Source: Phocaeicola plebeius (lineage in GTDB: Bacteria > Bacteroidota > Bacteroidia > Bacteroidales > Bacteroidaceae). Taken from it: a stretch of 40,572 nt of DNA. The DNA is taken from assembly GCA_004558305.1 (NCBI GenBank), contig SFDG01000011.1, positions 1-40,572 of the forward strand. Reading direction: 5' to 3'. The position numbers and the translations under genes are program-made. Shown here piece by piece: positions 1 to 7,591 of this stretch. Numbering within the stretch: the stretch's first letter is position 1; the number at the start of each line of letters is the position of its first letter. The notes beneath the pieces are model-generated. The model was not told where the DNA came from, did no database searches, and was given only the letters and a program-made list of their open reading frames with translations.

Positions 1-1128
1 CTCTCCCCCAAAGGCCGCGCCCTGCGCACCACCTTGGTCTGCTTCCAGTTCGCCGTATCGTTCGCCCTCATCATCAGCATCGGCATCATGTATGCCCAGA
101 GCCACTACATCCGCACCTCCGACTACGGCTACGACAAGGACGAAATCCTGGTGGGACGCATCAATCAGGAAATGCGGCAGCAGCACGAGGCCATCCGCAG
201 CGAGGTGACCCGTCTGTCGGGTGTGGCCGATGCCAGTTTCTCGCAATTCCTCATCAGCAGCGGCGACAGCTACATGGGCTGGGGACGCGGCGAAGGAGAC
301 AGGTACATGCAGTACGACTGCCTGCCTGTGGATGAACATTACCTGAGCACGATGGGCATCCACATCACCGACGGGCGCGACTTCAAGGCGGGCGACAAGG
401 GATGCCTCATCTTCAACGAGGCCGCCCGCCGGAAATACAGCTGGCTGCGGGTGGACGAACGCCCCGCCGGCCCCGGAGACCTGCTGTGCGTCGGCTTCTG
501 CGAGGACACCAAGTACAACAGCTTCCGCAACGATGCCTCCGCCAGCCCCATGGCATTCTGTATGCTCCCCGACTCGTGGGGCTTCTACCCCAACTACCTC
601 AATGTCCGCGTGCAGAAAGACGTGGACAAGAGAGCGATGCTCCACACCCTTCAGCAAGTGGTCGGGAAGTTCTCGCCGGGCTTCGACTGCGAGTTCCGCT
701 TCATGGACAGCGTGCTGGACAACAACTACCGGCAGGAGCTGCGCTTCACGAAGCAGATACTGCTGTTCTCGCTCGTCGCCATCGTCCTCAGCATCATCGG
801 CGTGTTCGGACTGACCCTGTTCGAGAGCGAGTACCGCCGCAAGGAAATCGGCATCCGCAAGATCATGGGCAGCTCCACGACAGCCATCCTCTATATGTTC
901 AACCGCCGCTACCTGTACATACTGGTCGGCTGTTTCGCCGTAGCCGCTCCTTTCGGCTGGTGGATCGGCCACAACTGGCTGGAAAGCTTTGCCGACAAGA
1001 CTCCCATCCACCCGGTCATCTTCCTCGGTGCCTTCCTCAGCGTCAGTCTGCTCACCCTCCTCACCGTGACCTACCAGAGCTGGAAGAACGCCAACGAGAA
1101 CCCTATCCACAGTATCAAGACAGAATAG
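1..1128 (+). CDS. FtsX/MacB-like ABC transporter permease, 5'-truncated by window edge
   Basis: The reading frame is already open at base 1 and continues to a TAG at 1126-1128, so this is the C-terminal part (about 375 residues) of a permease that is usually near 800 residues in Bacteroidales. The first visible residues (KGRALRTTLVCFQFAVSFAL) match the transmembrane start of the second half of such proteins. A periplasmic domain follows (about residues 45-245), then a segment near 255-275 leading into the conserved cytoplasmic stretch YRRKEIGIRKIMGSS, and two more membrane helices (about 300-325 and 340-360). Family knowledge: these are MacB/FtsX-type mechanotransmission permeases that work with an ATPase, often in efflux or envelope signalling. 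The substrate cannot be told. A TTG at 34 could be called as a start but lies inside the conserved helix, so it is not the real one. Confidence 0.9.
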   Translation, partial: LSPKGRALRTTLVCFQFAVSFALIISIGIMYAQSHYIRTSDYGYDKDEILVGRINQEMRQQHEAIRSEVTRLSGVADASFSQFLISSGDSYMGWGRGEGDRYMQYDCLPVDEHYLSTMGIHITDGRDFKAGDKGCLIFNEAARRKYSWLRVDERPAGPGDLLCVGFCEDTKYNSFRNDASASPMAFCMLPDSWGFYPNYLNVRVQKDVDKRAMLHTLQQVVGKFSPGFDCEFRFMDSVLDNNYRQELRFTKQILLFSLVAIVLSIIGVFGLTLFESEYRRKEIGIRKIMGSSTTAILYMFNRRYLYILVGCFAVAAPFGWWIGHNWLESFADKTPIHPVIFLGAFLSVSLLTLLTVTYQSWKNANENPIHSIKTE

Positions 1129-1145
1129 TCTCAAAATGGCAGCGT

Positions 1146-1175
1146 GTCTATAGGAAGCATAACCTTCCTATAGAC
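1146..1175. terminator. Perfect 12-bp inverted repeat after the permease
   Basis: GTCTATAGGAAG at 1146-1157 and its exact reverse complement at 1164-1175 enclose a 6-nt loop, 17 nt after the permease stop. The stem should fold well in RNA. There is no following T-tract, so it may be a 3'-end-stabilising hairpin rather than a classical intrinsic terminator. It also sits between the intact permease end and the duplicated permease debris. Confidence 0.6.
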
Positions 1176-1198
1176 CATCATACGATGTTTACCATCCC

Positions 1199-1285
1199 CC
1201 AGTTCAACCGCCGCTACCTGTACATACTGGCCGGCTGCTTCGCCGTAACCAATCACTTCGGCTGATGGATCGGCCACAACTGAAT
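1199..1285 (+). pseudogene. Relic of a second permease 3' end
   Basis: Bases from about 1202 to 1283 repeat the permease segment at about 899-980 nearly exactly. The copy keeps the codons for FNRRYLYILAGCFAV, then diverges and meets TGA at 1262-1264 where the intact gene has a Trp codon. No upstream coding remains. It is the remnant of a tandem paralogue, as permeases of this family often occur in arrays, or of a partial duplication. Confidence 0.8.
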
Positions 1286-1361
1286 AGCATTGAAAACCTA
1301 AATCCATAATTCGGGTAACTATTCCCATTGTTCAGGTATCATGACGTTCTGATTTTCATTG

Positions 1362-1369
1362 TAATTTTG
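1362..1369 (+). promoter_or_regulatory. Bacteroidales -7 box upstream of the FMN reductase gene
   Basis: TAATTTTG is a full match to the Bacteroides -7 consensus TAnnTTTG, 14 nt before the ATG at 1384. No clear TTTG -33 element is seen 19-21 nt upstream. It implies a very short leader for the first gene of the cluster. Confidence 0.5.
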
Positions 1370-1383
1370 CACCTGAAATTCAA

Positions 1384-1935
1384 ATGATCAGAATGATGAA
1401 GAAGAAAGTATTGGTTATATCGACGAGTCTGAGACAACAAAGTAACTCAGATGCTCTTGCAGAAGAATTTATGCGTGGCGCAAAGGAAGCTGGTCACGAA
1501 GTGGAGAAAATAACATTAAGGGGAAAGGATATCCGGTTCTGCCGCGGATGCCTCGCGTGTCAAAACACAGGGAAATGTGTCATCAAAGACGATATGCTTC
1601 CCATTATACAGGATATGCACGATGCAGATGTCATCGCCTTCGCCACTCCGATTTATTATTACGAGATGTGCGGACAAATGAAAACGCTGCTCGACCGTGC
1701 CAATCCGCTCTACGGCTCCGACTACCGGTTCCGCGACATCTACCTGTTTACCGCTGCAGCTGAGGACGAGGAGGAGGTGCCGCAGAGGGCTGTTGGCGGA
1801 CTGGAAGGTTGGATAGCCTGCTTCCCGAAAGCCCGGTTGAGTGGCTCTGTATTTGCAGGAGGGGTGACAGGCATGGGGGAGATTGTCGGACATAAGGCGT
1901 TAGCGCAGGCATACGAAATGGGTAAGAATGTATAG
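1384..1935 (+). CDS. Flavodoxin-fold NADPH-dependent FMN reductase family protein
   Basis: 183 residues, or 179 from the alternative ATG at 1396 (MKKKVLVISTSLR), which looks like the more typical family start. The N-terminal beta strand followed by STSLRQQSNSDALAEEF is the FMN phosphate-binding loop of the NADPH-dependent FMN reductase/iron-sulfur flavoprotein family. CRGCLACQNTGKCVIKDDM (about residues 57-75) supplies the clustered cysteines common in this subgroup, and ATPIYYYEMCGQMKTLLDR is the flavin-contacting loop. Role by family: NAD(P)H-dependent reduction of flavin or quinone-type substrates in the cytoplasm; the specific substrate is unknown. It is the first intact gene after the permease debris and lies upstream of other redox genes on the same strand. 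Confidence 0.85.
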   Translation: MIRMMKKKVLVISTSLRQQSNSDALAEEFMRGAKEAGHEVEKITLRGKDIRFCRGCLACQNTGKCVIKDDMLPIIQDMHDADVIAFATPIYYYEMCGQMKTLLDRANPLYGSDYRFRDIYLFTAAAEDEEEVPQRAVGGLEGWIACFPKARLSGSVFAGGVTGMGEIVGHKALAQAYEMGKNV

Positions 1936-1944
1936 ACGGAAAAG

Positions 1945-2083
1945 ATGAGAAAAAGATTTTAACCTTAGCGACTACGGCATTGACACTCACAACAACTGTT
2001 GCTGCACAGGAAGCGCAGAACGAGGTTCCCCAACAATCATCTGAAATGATTAGTAATGACGAATAAAATGGGGTAAACAATAA
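1945..2083 (+). pseudogene. Collapsed copy of a cupin-family gene (start and tail only)
   Basis: From the ATG at 1945 the reading frame stops after five codons. Reading one base later gives a clean secretion signal (KKILTLATTALTLTTTVAAQ) that continues to TAA at 2064-2066. The 3' part (about 2054-2083, ending GGGGTAAACAATAA) is nearly identical to the last 30 bases of the intact cupin gene ending at 6315. So the start and end of an exported cupin-type gene are joined by a large internal deletion, with a 1-nt frameshift near the start. Confidence 0.75.
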
Positions 2084-2671
2084 ATGAAAAAACATAATGA
2101 CATGATGAAGTTTATAAAAATCACATTATTGGCGGTGCTTACAGTCTTTTGTACATCGGCATGTTCACAAAGTAAACCAAGAAGCAACATGGAAAAGAAA
2201 AAAGTTTTAGTAGTGTTTTTCTCTGCAACGGGAAACACCAAGCAGACAGCTCAAAAATTGGCAAGGATTGTAGGGGCAGACCTCTGCGAGATTATTCCGG
2301 CACAACCTTATACCGATGCCGACCTCGACTGGAACGACAAGCGTTCGCGCAGTTCTGTAGAGATGGCAAACCCGCAAGCTCGTCCCGACATCAAGCCAAT
2401 AGGCCTTGACCTTAAAAGCTATGACTGCATCTTTCTCGGCTATCCCATTTGGTGGGACCTTGCCCCAAGGGCAGTCAACACGTTCATCGAAAGCAACGGC
2501 TTGACAGGCAAGACCATCGTTCCGTTTGCCACATCTGGTGGCAGCTCTATCACAAACAGTGTGGCAGCATTGAAGAAAACTTACCCCACGCTGAAGTGGA
2601 AAGAAGGCCGTCTGTTAAACCATGCAGATGAGAAAAGCATAAATGAACTTGTGTCACTATGGACTCACTGA
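2084..2671 (+). CDS. Flavodoxin, exported or lipoprotein-anchored
   Basis: 195 residues. The N-terminus (to about residue 27) is a hydrophobic signal ending in a lipobox-like TSAC, so the protein is probably a lipoprotein. An internal Met (MEKKKVLVVFFSATGNTKQT, residue 36) could instead start a cytosolic form. VVFFSATGNTKQTAQ is the flavodoxin FMN-phosphate loop. FLGYPIWWDLAPRAVNTFIE holds the aromatic flavin-stacking loop, and PFATSGGSSI is the later conserved strand-turn. Flavodoxins carry single electrons; an exported flavodoxin fits the many Bacteroides periplasmic redox proteins. The gene starts right after the cupin relic and its 3' end overlaps the longest possible reading frame of the next gene. 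Confidence 0.85.
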   Translation: MKKHNDMMKFIKITLLAVLTVFCTSACSQSKPRSNMEKKKVLVVFFSATGNTKQTAQKLARIVGADLCEIIPAQPYTDADLDWNDKRSRSSVEMANPQARPDIKPIGLDLKSYDCIFLGYPIWWDLAPRAVNTFIESNGLTGKTIVPFATSGGSSITNSVAALKKTYPTLKWKEGRLLNHADEKSINELVSLWTH

Positions 2672-3281
2672 AGAAGAAGTTCTGTATTTGTCTCCCGAAA
2701 ACTCGACGGAAATGATGACTGATAAAGATTTTCACGAATATGTAAAGCTGCGCAAGGCGTTAGCTTCAGATGACATCTGTGCCTACATGAACGAGATGGC
2801 AGGCAGGGCAAGACGGCTGACTTTCCAACTGAACAGTGCATATCACGAACCTGAGGAAGTACGTGAAATCCTTTCCTCGATATTTGGCTACGATGTGCCC
2901 GCCACACTTCGGATATTTCCTCCTTTCTATACCGACTACGGCAGAAACATCCATTTGGGTGAAAATGTGTTCATCAACGCCTGCTGCCATTTGCAGGACC
3001 ACGGAGGCATATATATCGGTGAAGGTTGTCAGATAGGCCACAATGTGGTATTTGCCACGCTCAACCATTATTCAAACCCTGAGCTAAGACAATACACATA
3101 TCCTGCTTCCATCACCTTGGGGCGCAACGTGTGGGTGGGTTCCAACTCTACGATATTGCAAGGCGTCACGATAGGCGACAACGCCATCATTGCAGCTGGG
3201 GCTGTGGTGAACAAAGATGTGGCGGAGAACACCATCGTAGGTGGCGTTCCTGCCAAGTTTATAAAGAGAATAGACAAGTAA
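2643..3281 (+). CDS. Maltose/sugar O-acetyltransferase, left-handed beta-helix
   Basis: 212 residues from the ATG at 2643, which overlaps the flavodoxin gene by 29 nt. ATG at 2712 or 2715 (MMTDKDFHEYVKLRKAL) gives a length closer to the family norm and may be the real start. The C-terminal two thirds are hexapeptide repeats (IHLGENVFINACCHL, IYIGEGCQIGHNVVFAT, ITLGRNVWVGSNSTILQGV, IGDNAIIAAGAVVNKDV) typical of LbH_MAT-like acetyl-CoA-dependent acetyltransferases. ATLNHYSNPELR carries the catalytic-type histidine. GGVPAKFIKRI is the usual family ending. The acceptor is unknown. It is closely spaced with redox genes, a common pairing in Bacteroides, but a mechanistic link is not evident. Confidence 0.88.
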   Translation: MNLCHYGLTEEEVLYLSPENSTEMMTDKDFHEYVKLRKALASDDICAYMNEMAGRARRLTFQLNSAYHEPEEVREILSSIFGYDVPATLRIFPPFYTDYGRNIHLGENVFINACCHLQDHGGIYIGEGCQIGHNVVFATLNHYSNPELRQYTYPASITLGRNVWVGSNSTILQGVTIGDNAIIAAGAVVNKDVAENTIVGGVPAKFIKRIDK

Positions 3282-3294
3282 TAAACAGATAATC

Positions 3295-4461
3295 ATGTTA
3301 GGTAATTTCACATTTCAGAATTCCACGAAACTCTATTTCGGTGAGGAAGCATTAAGTAATCTGAGTAAGGAGCTGGAGCATTATGGCAAGAAGGTGATGC
3401 TGGTGTATGGAGGCGGCTCCATCAAACGCAACGGCATTTACGATGCCGTGAAGGAAGAACTGCGGAAGGCAGGCAAGGAGGTGGTTGAACTGGGCGGTGT
3501 GATGCCCAACCCTACCATCGACAAGGTACGCGAGGGAATGCAAATGGCGAAAGAAGAGGCTGTCAGCCTCATCCTTGCCGTTGGTGGAGGTTCTACCATC
3601 GACTTTTGCAAGGCGGTGGCTGGATCAGCCTATCTGAATGATGACCCTTGGGAGTATTATTTCAACAACTGGGGCGAGATGACCTGCCGCTGGATTCCTG
3701 TGGGTTGCGTGCTCACCATGGCAGGTACAGGTTCGGAGATGGACAGTTGTTCCGTCATCTCCAACCACCACGAGAACCGCAAGAAGTTCTATTATTTCCG
3801 CAACCCCGACTTCTCCATCCTCAATCCCACATACACCTTCAGCGTGCCGCAATATCAGACGGTGGCGGGCATCTACGACATCATGTCGCACATCCTCGAA
3901 CAGTATCTCTCGGGCAACGATGACAACACCTCCGACTACATTGCCGAGGGATTGATGCGTTCGCTCATCGTCAGTTCACGCCAGGTGCTCGCCAGTCCCG
4001 AAGACTACGAGGCACGCAGCAACATCATGTGGACAGCCACATGGGCATTGAATGGACTGATAGCCTGCGGCAAGCCTACCGACTGGATGGTTCACATGTT
4101 AGGGCAAGCCGTGGCTGCCTATACCGATGCCACCCACGGACACACCCTCTCAGCCGTCAGCGGAGCTTACTACCGCCTGCTCATCAGCCGCTCTAATGAT
4201 GCCGAGCATAAGTTCTGCCGCTTGGCGGAGAATGTATGGGGAGTATCTCCTGAGGGCAAGAACGAGAAGGATGTAGCCATTGAGGGATTGACTCGTATGG
4301 AACAATGGATGCGTGAGTTGGGACTGGCTATGAACATCACCGACTGCGGTGCCGACGAGACGATGCTCGAAGGAATGGCAGACGCTTGCCCTATTAATGA
4401 AGGTGGTTATGTGGTGCTCACCCGTGAGGATGTCATTGACATATTGCGCAAGAGTCTGTAG
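3295..4461 (+). CDS. Iron-containing alcohol dehydrogenase, YqhD/butanol dehydrogenase type
   Basis: 388 residues, the normal length of the family. The N-terminal Rossmann part has MLVYGGGSIKRNG and the nucleotide-binding AVGGGSTIDFCKAVA (about residues 96-110), followed by MAGTGSEMDSCSVISN. Metal-binding residues are visible as the D-x-x-x-H of YDIMSHILEQYL and the two histidines in DWMVHMLGQAVAAYTDATHG. YqhD-like enzymes use NADPH to reduce toxic short-chain aldehydes to alcohols. It begins 13 nt after the acetyltransferase and ends 25 nt before the next gene, so it is very likely operonic. Together with the AraC gene at 6370 and the aldo/keto reductase relic near 9100 it recalls the E. coli yqhC-yqhD-dkgA module (inference). 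Confidence 0.92.
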   Translation: MLGNFTFQNSTKLYFGEEALSNLSKELEHYGKKVMLVYGGGSIKRNGIYDAVKEELRKAGKEVVELGGVMPNPTIDKVREGMQMAKEEAVSLILAVGGGSTIDFCKAVAGSAYLNDDPWEYYFNNWGEMTCRWIPVGCVLTMAGTGSEMDSCSVISNHHENRKKFYYFRNPDFSILNPTYTFSVPQYQTVAGIYDIMSHILEQYLSGNDDNTSDYIAEGLMRSLIVSSRQVLASPEDYEARSNIMWTATWALNGLIACGKPTDWMVHMLGQAVAAYTDATHGHTLSAVSGAYYRLLISRSNDAEHKFCRLAENVWGVSPEGKNEKDVAIEGLTRMEQWMRELGLAMNITDCGADETMLEGMADACPINEGGYVVLTREDVIDILRKSL

Positions 4462-4486
4462 TGACCGAAATAAAAAACTTCCTGTA

Positions 4487-5482
4487 ATGAAATTATTCAT
4501 ATCAGCCATACTGTTTCTATCCCTCTTCCTGTCATGCAGCTCACGGCAGGAGGGGGAGACACATAAACAAAACAACACAGAAATGGAAAAGAAGAACATC
4601 GGAAACGTGCTGGCACTCTATCCTAAACCAATGACGGTGGTGGGTGCAGAGGTGAATGGCAAGGTCAACTGGCTCGTTGTGGGGCATACCGGCATCATCG
4701 GACACGACCGTGTGCTGGTGAGCATGAGCAAAAGCCACTATACCAACCAAGGCATACGCAAGACCAAGAAACTGTCCATCAACCTCGTGAGCCGGGAAAT
4801 GCTTCCCCAAGCCGATTATGTGGGTAGCGTCACTGGTGCGGAGGTTGACAAGTCAGGAGCATTTGAATACCACTGGGGCGAGAACGGCACCCCCGTGATA
4901 GATGCCTCTCCACTGACAATGGAATGTAATGTTGAGGATATCTATGAGACGGAAGAATTCGACAATTTCATCTGTTCCATTGCAAACACCTACGCAGCCC
5001 CAGATGTAATCGACAGCGAGGGCAAGCTCGACTACACACAGCTGAAACCCGTATTGTTTGAATTCCCCACCTATTCTTATCTTGCCATCGGAGAGGTAAT
5101 AGGCAAGTGTCTTAACCTTGACAAACAGCCGGGAATGTGCGCCAAGCAGGCGATGGCTGCCGATGGTATCGTGAGGCTGTCGAAGATTGAAGTTTATCCG
5201 CAATATCTCGACGAGCATATGAAATATGCCGTGGAGGTGGGCGAAATATCTCTCCGCACAGAACCGGGAGTGCTCTCCATGTATGCCGTGCAGGACAAGG
5301 AGAATCCACGCCTCGTCACCATCCTTGAGACATACGCCTCGGAGGAAGCGTACGAGAAGCATGTTGCTTCAAAGCACTTCCAAAAATACAAGCAGGGCAC
5401 GCTACACATGGTCAAGTCACTGAAAATCTGCGACCAGACTCCGCTGAATCCCGCGAACAAGATTAACAACTTCATCGAGTAA
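4487..5482 (+). CDS. Flavin reductase-like domain fused to an ABM (monooxygenase) domain, lipoprotein signal
   Basis: 331 residues from the ATG at 4487, chosen because MKLFISAILFLSLFLSCSS is an ideal lipoprotein signal; the longer frame from 4349 runs back into the dehydrogenase gene. Residues about 35-215 resemble the flavin reductase-like FMN-binding barrel (ALYPKPMTVVGAEVNGKVNW, INLVSREMLPQADYVGSVTG). The last third (about 225-325, IEVYPQYLDEHMKYAVEVGE and ETYASEEAYEKHVASKHFQ) is an antibiotic-biosynthesis-monooxygenase/quinol-monooxygenase dimeric ferredoxin-like fold. An internal Met (MEKKNIGNVLALYPKP) could give a cytosolic form. The fusion suggests a flavin-dependent redox enzyme; its substrate is not predictable. 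The downstream gene starts 5 nt later. Confidence 0.8.
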   Translation: MKLFISAILFLSLFLSCSSRQEGETHKQNNTEMEKKNIGNVLALYPKPMTVVGAEVNGKVNWLVVGHTGIIGHDRVLVSMSKSHYTNQGIRKTKKLSINLVSREMLPQADYVGSVTGAEVDKSGAFEYHWGENGTPVIDASPLTMECNVEDIYETEEFDNFICSIANTYAAPDVIDSEGKLDYTQLKPVLFEFPTYSYLAIGEVIGKCLNLDKQPGMCAKQAMAADGIVRLSKIEVYPQYLDEHMKYAVEVGEISLRTEPGVLSMYAVQDKENPRLVTILETYASEEAYEKHVASKHFQKYKQGTLHMVKSLKICDQTPLNPANKINNFIE

Positions 5483-5487
5483 ATAAT

Positions 5488-6315
5488 ATGAGAAGAACAA
5501 TTATATTCACATTATTAACAGCAATGACCATCCACGTTATGGCACAGAAAAAGATAGTACAGACGGCAGGCCGCACACAGCTTGGCGAGTTTGCCCCCGA
5601 GTTTGCCCATCTTAACGACGACATTCTCTTTGGCGAAGTATGGAGTCGCAACGACCTCCTCAGCTTGCGCGACCGCAGTCTCGTCACCCTGACATCGCTT
5701 ATCAGTCAGGGAATGACCGACTCTTCGCTCACCTACCACCTGCAGGAGGCTAAAAAGAACGGTATCACACGAACAGAGATTTCAGAAATCATCACCCACA
5801 TCGCCTTCTATGCCGGATGGCCCAAGGCATGGGCAGCCTTCCGTCTTGCAAAGGAAGTATGGACGGAGGTTTCTAATACAGAAGACGCCAAAACTCGTTT
5901 CCAGCAGGAGATGATTTTCCCCATTGGCGAACCTAACACAGCCTATGCCCGGTATTTCAAGGGCAACAGCTATATGGCCCGCATATCAAGCGAACAGGTT
6001 CCCATTGCCAATGTCACTTTCGAACCCGGTTGCCGCAACAACTGGCACATCCACCGTGCCACTAAAGGCGGCGGACAGATGCTCGTCGGTGTGGCTGGCA
6101 GAGGTTGGTATCAGGAAGCGGGGAAACCTGCACAAGAGATCCTTCCAGGCACGGTCATCCATATTCCTGCCAACGTGAAACACTGGCATGGAGCAGCCGC
6201 CGACAATTGGTTTGCTCACCTTGCCTTCGAGGTTTCTGGTGAGGATACTTCCAATGAGTGGTTGGAACCAGTCAGTGATGACGAATATAACGGGGTAAAC
6301 AATAAATCGCATTAA
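5488..6315 (+). CDS. Carboxymuconolactone decarboxylase-like domain plus cupin domain, exported
   Basis: 275 residues. The N-terminal signal ends around AMTIHVMAQ. Residues about 45-130 form an AhpD/CMD-like helical domain (LRDRSLVTLTSLISQGM, EISEIITHIAFYAGWPKAW). The CxxC or CxxH cysteines of peroxidase-type AhpD proteins are absent, so it is closer to the decarboxylase-like branch. Residues about 170-260 are a cupin: NNWHIHRATKGGGQMLVGV and PANVKHWHGAAADNWFAHL supply metal-binding histidines. CMD-cupin fusions are common in Bacteroidetes; their reaction is not established. Its last 30 bases recur in the collapsed gene at 1945-2083. It is 5 nt downstream of the flavin reductase-ABM gene. Confidence 0.87.
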   Translation: MRRTIIFTLLTAMTIHVMAQKKIVQTAGRTQLGEFAPEFAHLNDDILFGEVWSRNDLLSLRDRSLVTLTSLISQGMTDSSLTYHLQEAKKNGITRTEISEIITHIAFYAGWPKAWAAFRLAKEVWTEVSNTEDAKTRFQQEMIFPIGEPNTAYARYFKGNSYMARISSEQVPIANVTFEPGCRNNWHIHRATKGGGQMLVGVAGRGWYQEAGKPAQEILPGTVIHIPANVKHWHGAAADNWFAHLAFEVSGEDTSNEWLEPVSDDEYNGVNNKSH

Positions 6316-6369
6316 AAATCGACGATTTGGTTAAAGAAAAGTCGGTAGATAGGAATAAATTTCGTATCT

Positions 6370-7287
6370 ATGTCTCCCGAAAAAAATGAATGGCCTATGC
6401 ATGAAATACATATAGATACTGTACAGCAGTTCAATGAGCATTATGGGTTTGAGACGCTTCACCCGATGGTGAGCGTTGTCCGATATGACAAGCCTCAAGA
6501 GGTTGAGGAGTGTCTTGTAAGATACGGTCTGTATGCCCTCTTTCTGAAAGAAAACAAAGGCTGCCAACTCTCTTACGGCAGAACGAAATACGACTTCGAC
6601 GAGATGACCGTAACAACCTTTGCGCCAGGCCAAAACGTCTATGTGGAGCCAATGCCAGGAGTGCAATTTCCCAAGTGGACGGCACTGGTATTTCATCCCG
6701 ACTTGCTGGCCCGAAGCTCGTTGGGAAGGAACATCGACAAGTACGAATTCTTCTCCTATTCCAGCAACGAGGCCCTGCACCTGTCGGCCGGTGAGATTGA
6801 GATATTCCGCAGTGTACTGGACATGATATCGCAGGAACTGCACCGCTCCATCGACAAGCATAGCCGCGACCTGATTGTGTCGAACATCGAACTGCTGCTC
6901 AACTATTGCCTGCGTTTCTACGACCGTCAGTTCGTGACGCGCGAGGAGATCAACCATGATGTGGTGAGACGGTTCGAAAGGATGTTGACCGACTATATCC
7001 AGACACAGGCAAGCCGTGAGGGATTGCCTACCGTGGCCTATTTTGCCAACAAGTGCTGCCTCTCCACCGGCTATTTCGGCACACTGGTAAAAGTGGAGAC
7101 GGGCAGGACTGCCAAGGATTTCATTGCCGACCGTCTCCTCACTGCCGCCAAACAGTTGCTTGACGACAGCAGCCTCAGCGTAAACGAAGTAGGAATGCAA
7201 CTCGGCTTTGAATACTCCCAGCATTTCATCCGTTTCTTCAAAGCGCATACAGGGATGACACCAACTCAATATAGAGTGGCTTTATAA
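6370..7287 (+). CDS. AraC-family transcriptional regulator
   Basis: 305 residues. The C-terminal 90 residues are a double helix-turn-helix: LPTVAYFANKCCLSTGYFGT is the first unit, and LSVNEVGMQLGFEYSQHFIR followed by FFKAHTGMTPTQYR is the diagnostic AraC signature. The N-terminal part (about 1-190) is a cupin-like sensing domain with no clear ligand. The start is uncertain: the ATG at 6397 (MHEIHIDTVQQF) is the point where a broken second copy at 10916 begins to match in frame, while 6370 gives nine more residues. It follows the cupin gene by 54 nt and probably controls the redox cluster. The 22-bp repeat array begins about 95 bp past its stop. Confidence 0.92.
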   Translation: MSPEKNEWPMHEIHIDTVQQFNEHYGFETLHPMVSVVRYDKPQEVEECLVRYGLYALFLKENKGCQLSYGRTKYDFDEMTVTTFAPGQNVYVEPMPGVQFPKWTALVFHPDLLARSSLGRNIDKYEFFSYSSNEALHLSAGEIEIFRSVLDMISQELHRSIDKHSRDLIVSNIELLLNYCLRFYDRQFVTREEINHDVVRRFERMLTDYIQTQASREGLPTVAYFANKCCLSTGYFGTLVKVETGRTAKDFIADRLLTAAKQLLDDSSLSVNEVGMQLGFEYSQHFIRFFKAHTGMTPTQYRVAL

Positions 7288-7591
7288 CGTGCATTCATGT
7301 GGTGCTTGGATGACTATTCATGTACCACATGAATGTACGTTCTTGTTGTGTCAGAATGACTATTATAGTGGTAGGATGCCAGTTAGCAAATCATCTTCTG
7401 GGAGCTACCAAAAGATCCTGCAAGAGCTACCAAAAGATCTTATGATTGCTACCAAACAATCGTATGCCCTATGATATCTGAAGACGAAATCCACCACTAA
7501 ACCTTTCTCATTTATTAATACGTATGGCGATAGATGGAGTCAATTACACCCAACAGACTGAGTACCCATGCAAGTGTAATAAAAAGTCTTC
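7288..7591. other. Non-coding interval between the AraC gene and the convergent hydrolase
   Basis: No convincing gene is seen. A 61-codon frame (7289-7474) has a GTG start, no homology I recognise, and mainly translates the 22-bp repeats. A loose inverted repeat of CATGTGGT/ACCACATGA lies near 7299-7333. The main content is the repeat array, listed separately. Confidence 0.6.
7382..7461 (+). repeat. Four-unit direct repeat with exact 22-bp period
   Basis: GCTACCAAAAGATC occurs at 7404 and again at 7426, GCTACCAAACAATC at 7448, and a diverged GTTAGCAAATCATC at 7382. All four are exactly 22 bp apart; the first two also share the preceding GA. Spacing of two helical turns puts every unit on the same DNA face, as seen in arrays of regulator half-sites. 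It lies next to an AraC gene, whose family typically binds direct repeats about 21 bp apart. A decaying repetitive coding stretch is the alternative. Confidence 0.8.

Noticed and set aside
7382..7461. CRISPR array
   Set aside because: Unit plus gap is only 22 bp, the repeats are imperfect, and there are no spacers or cas genes.
7289..7474. 61-codon frame after the AraC gene
   Set aside because: GTG start, no family resemblance, and half of it merely translates the 22-bp repeats.
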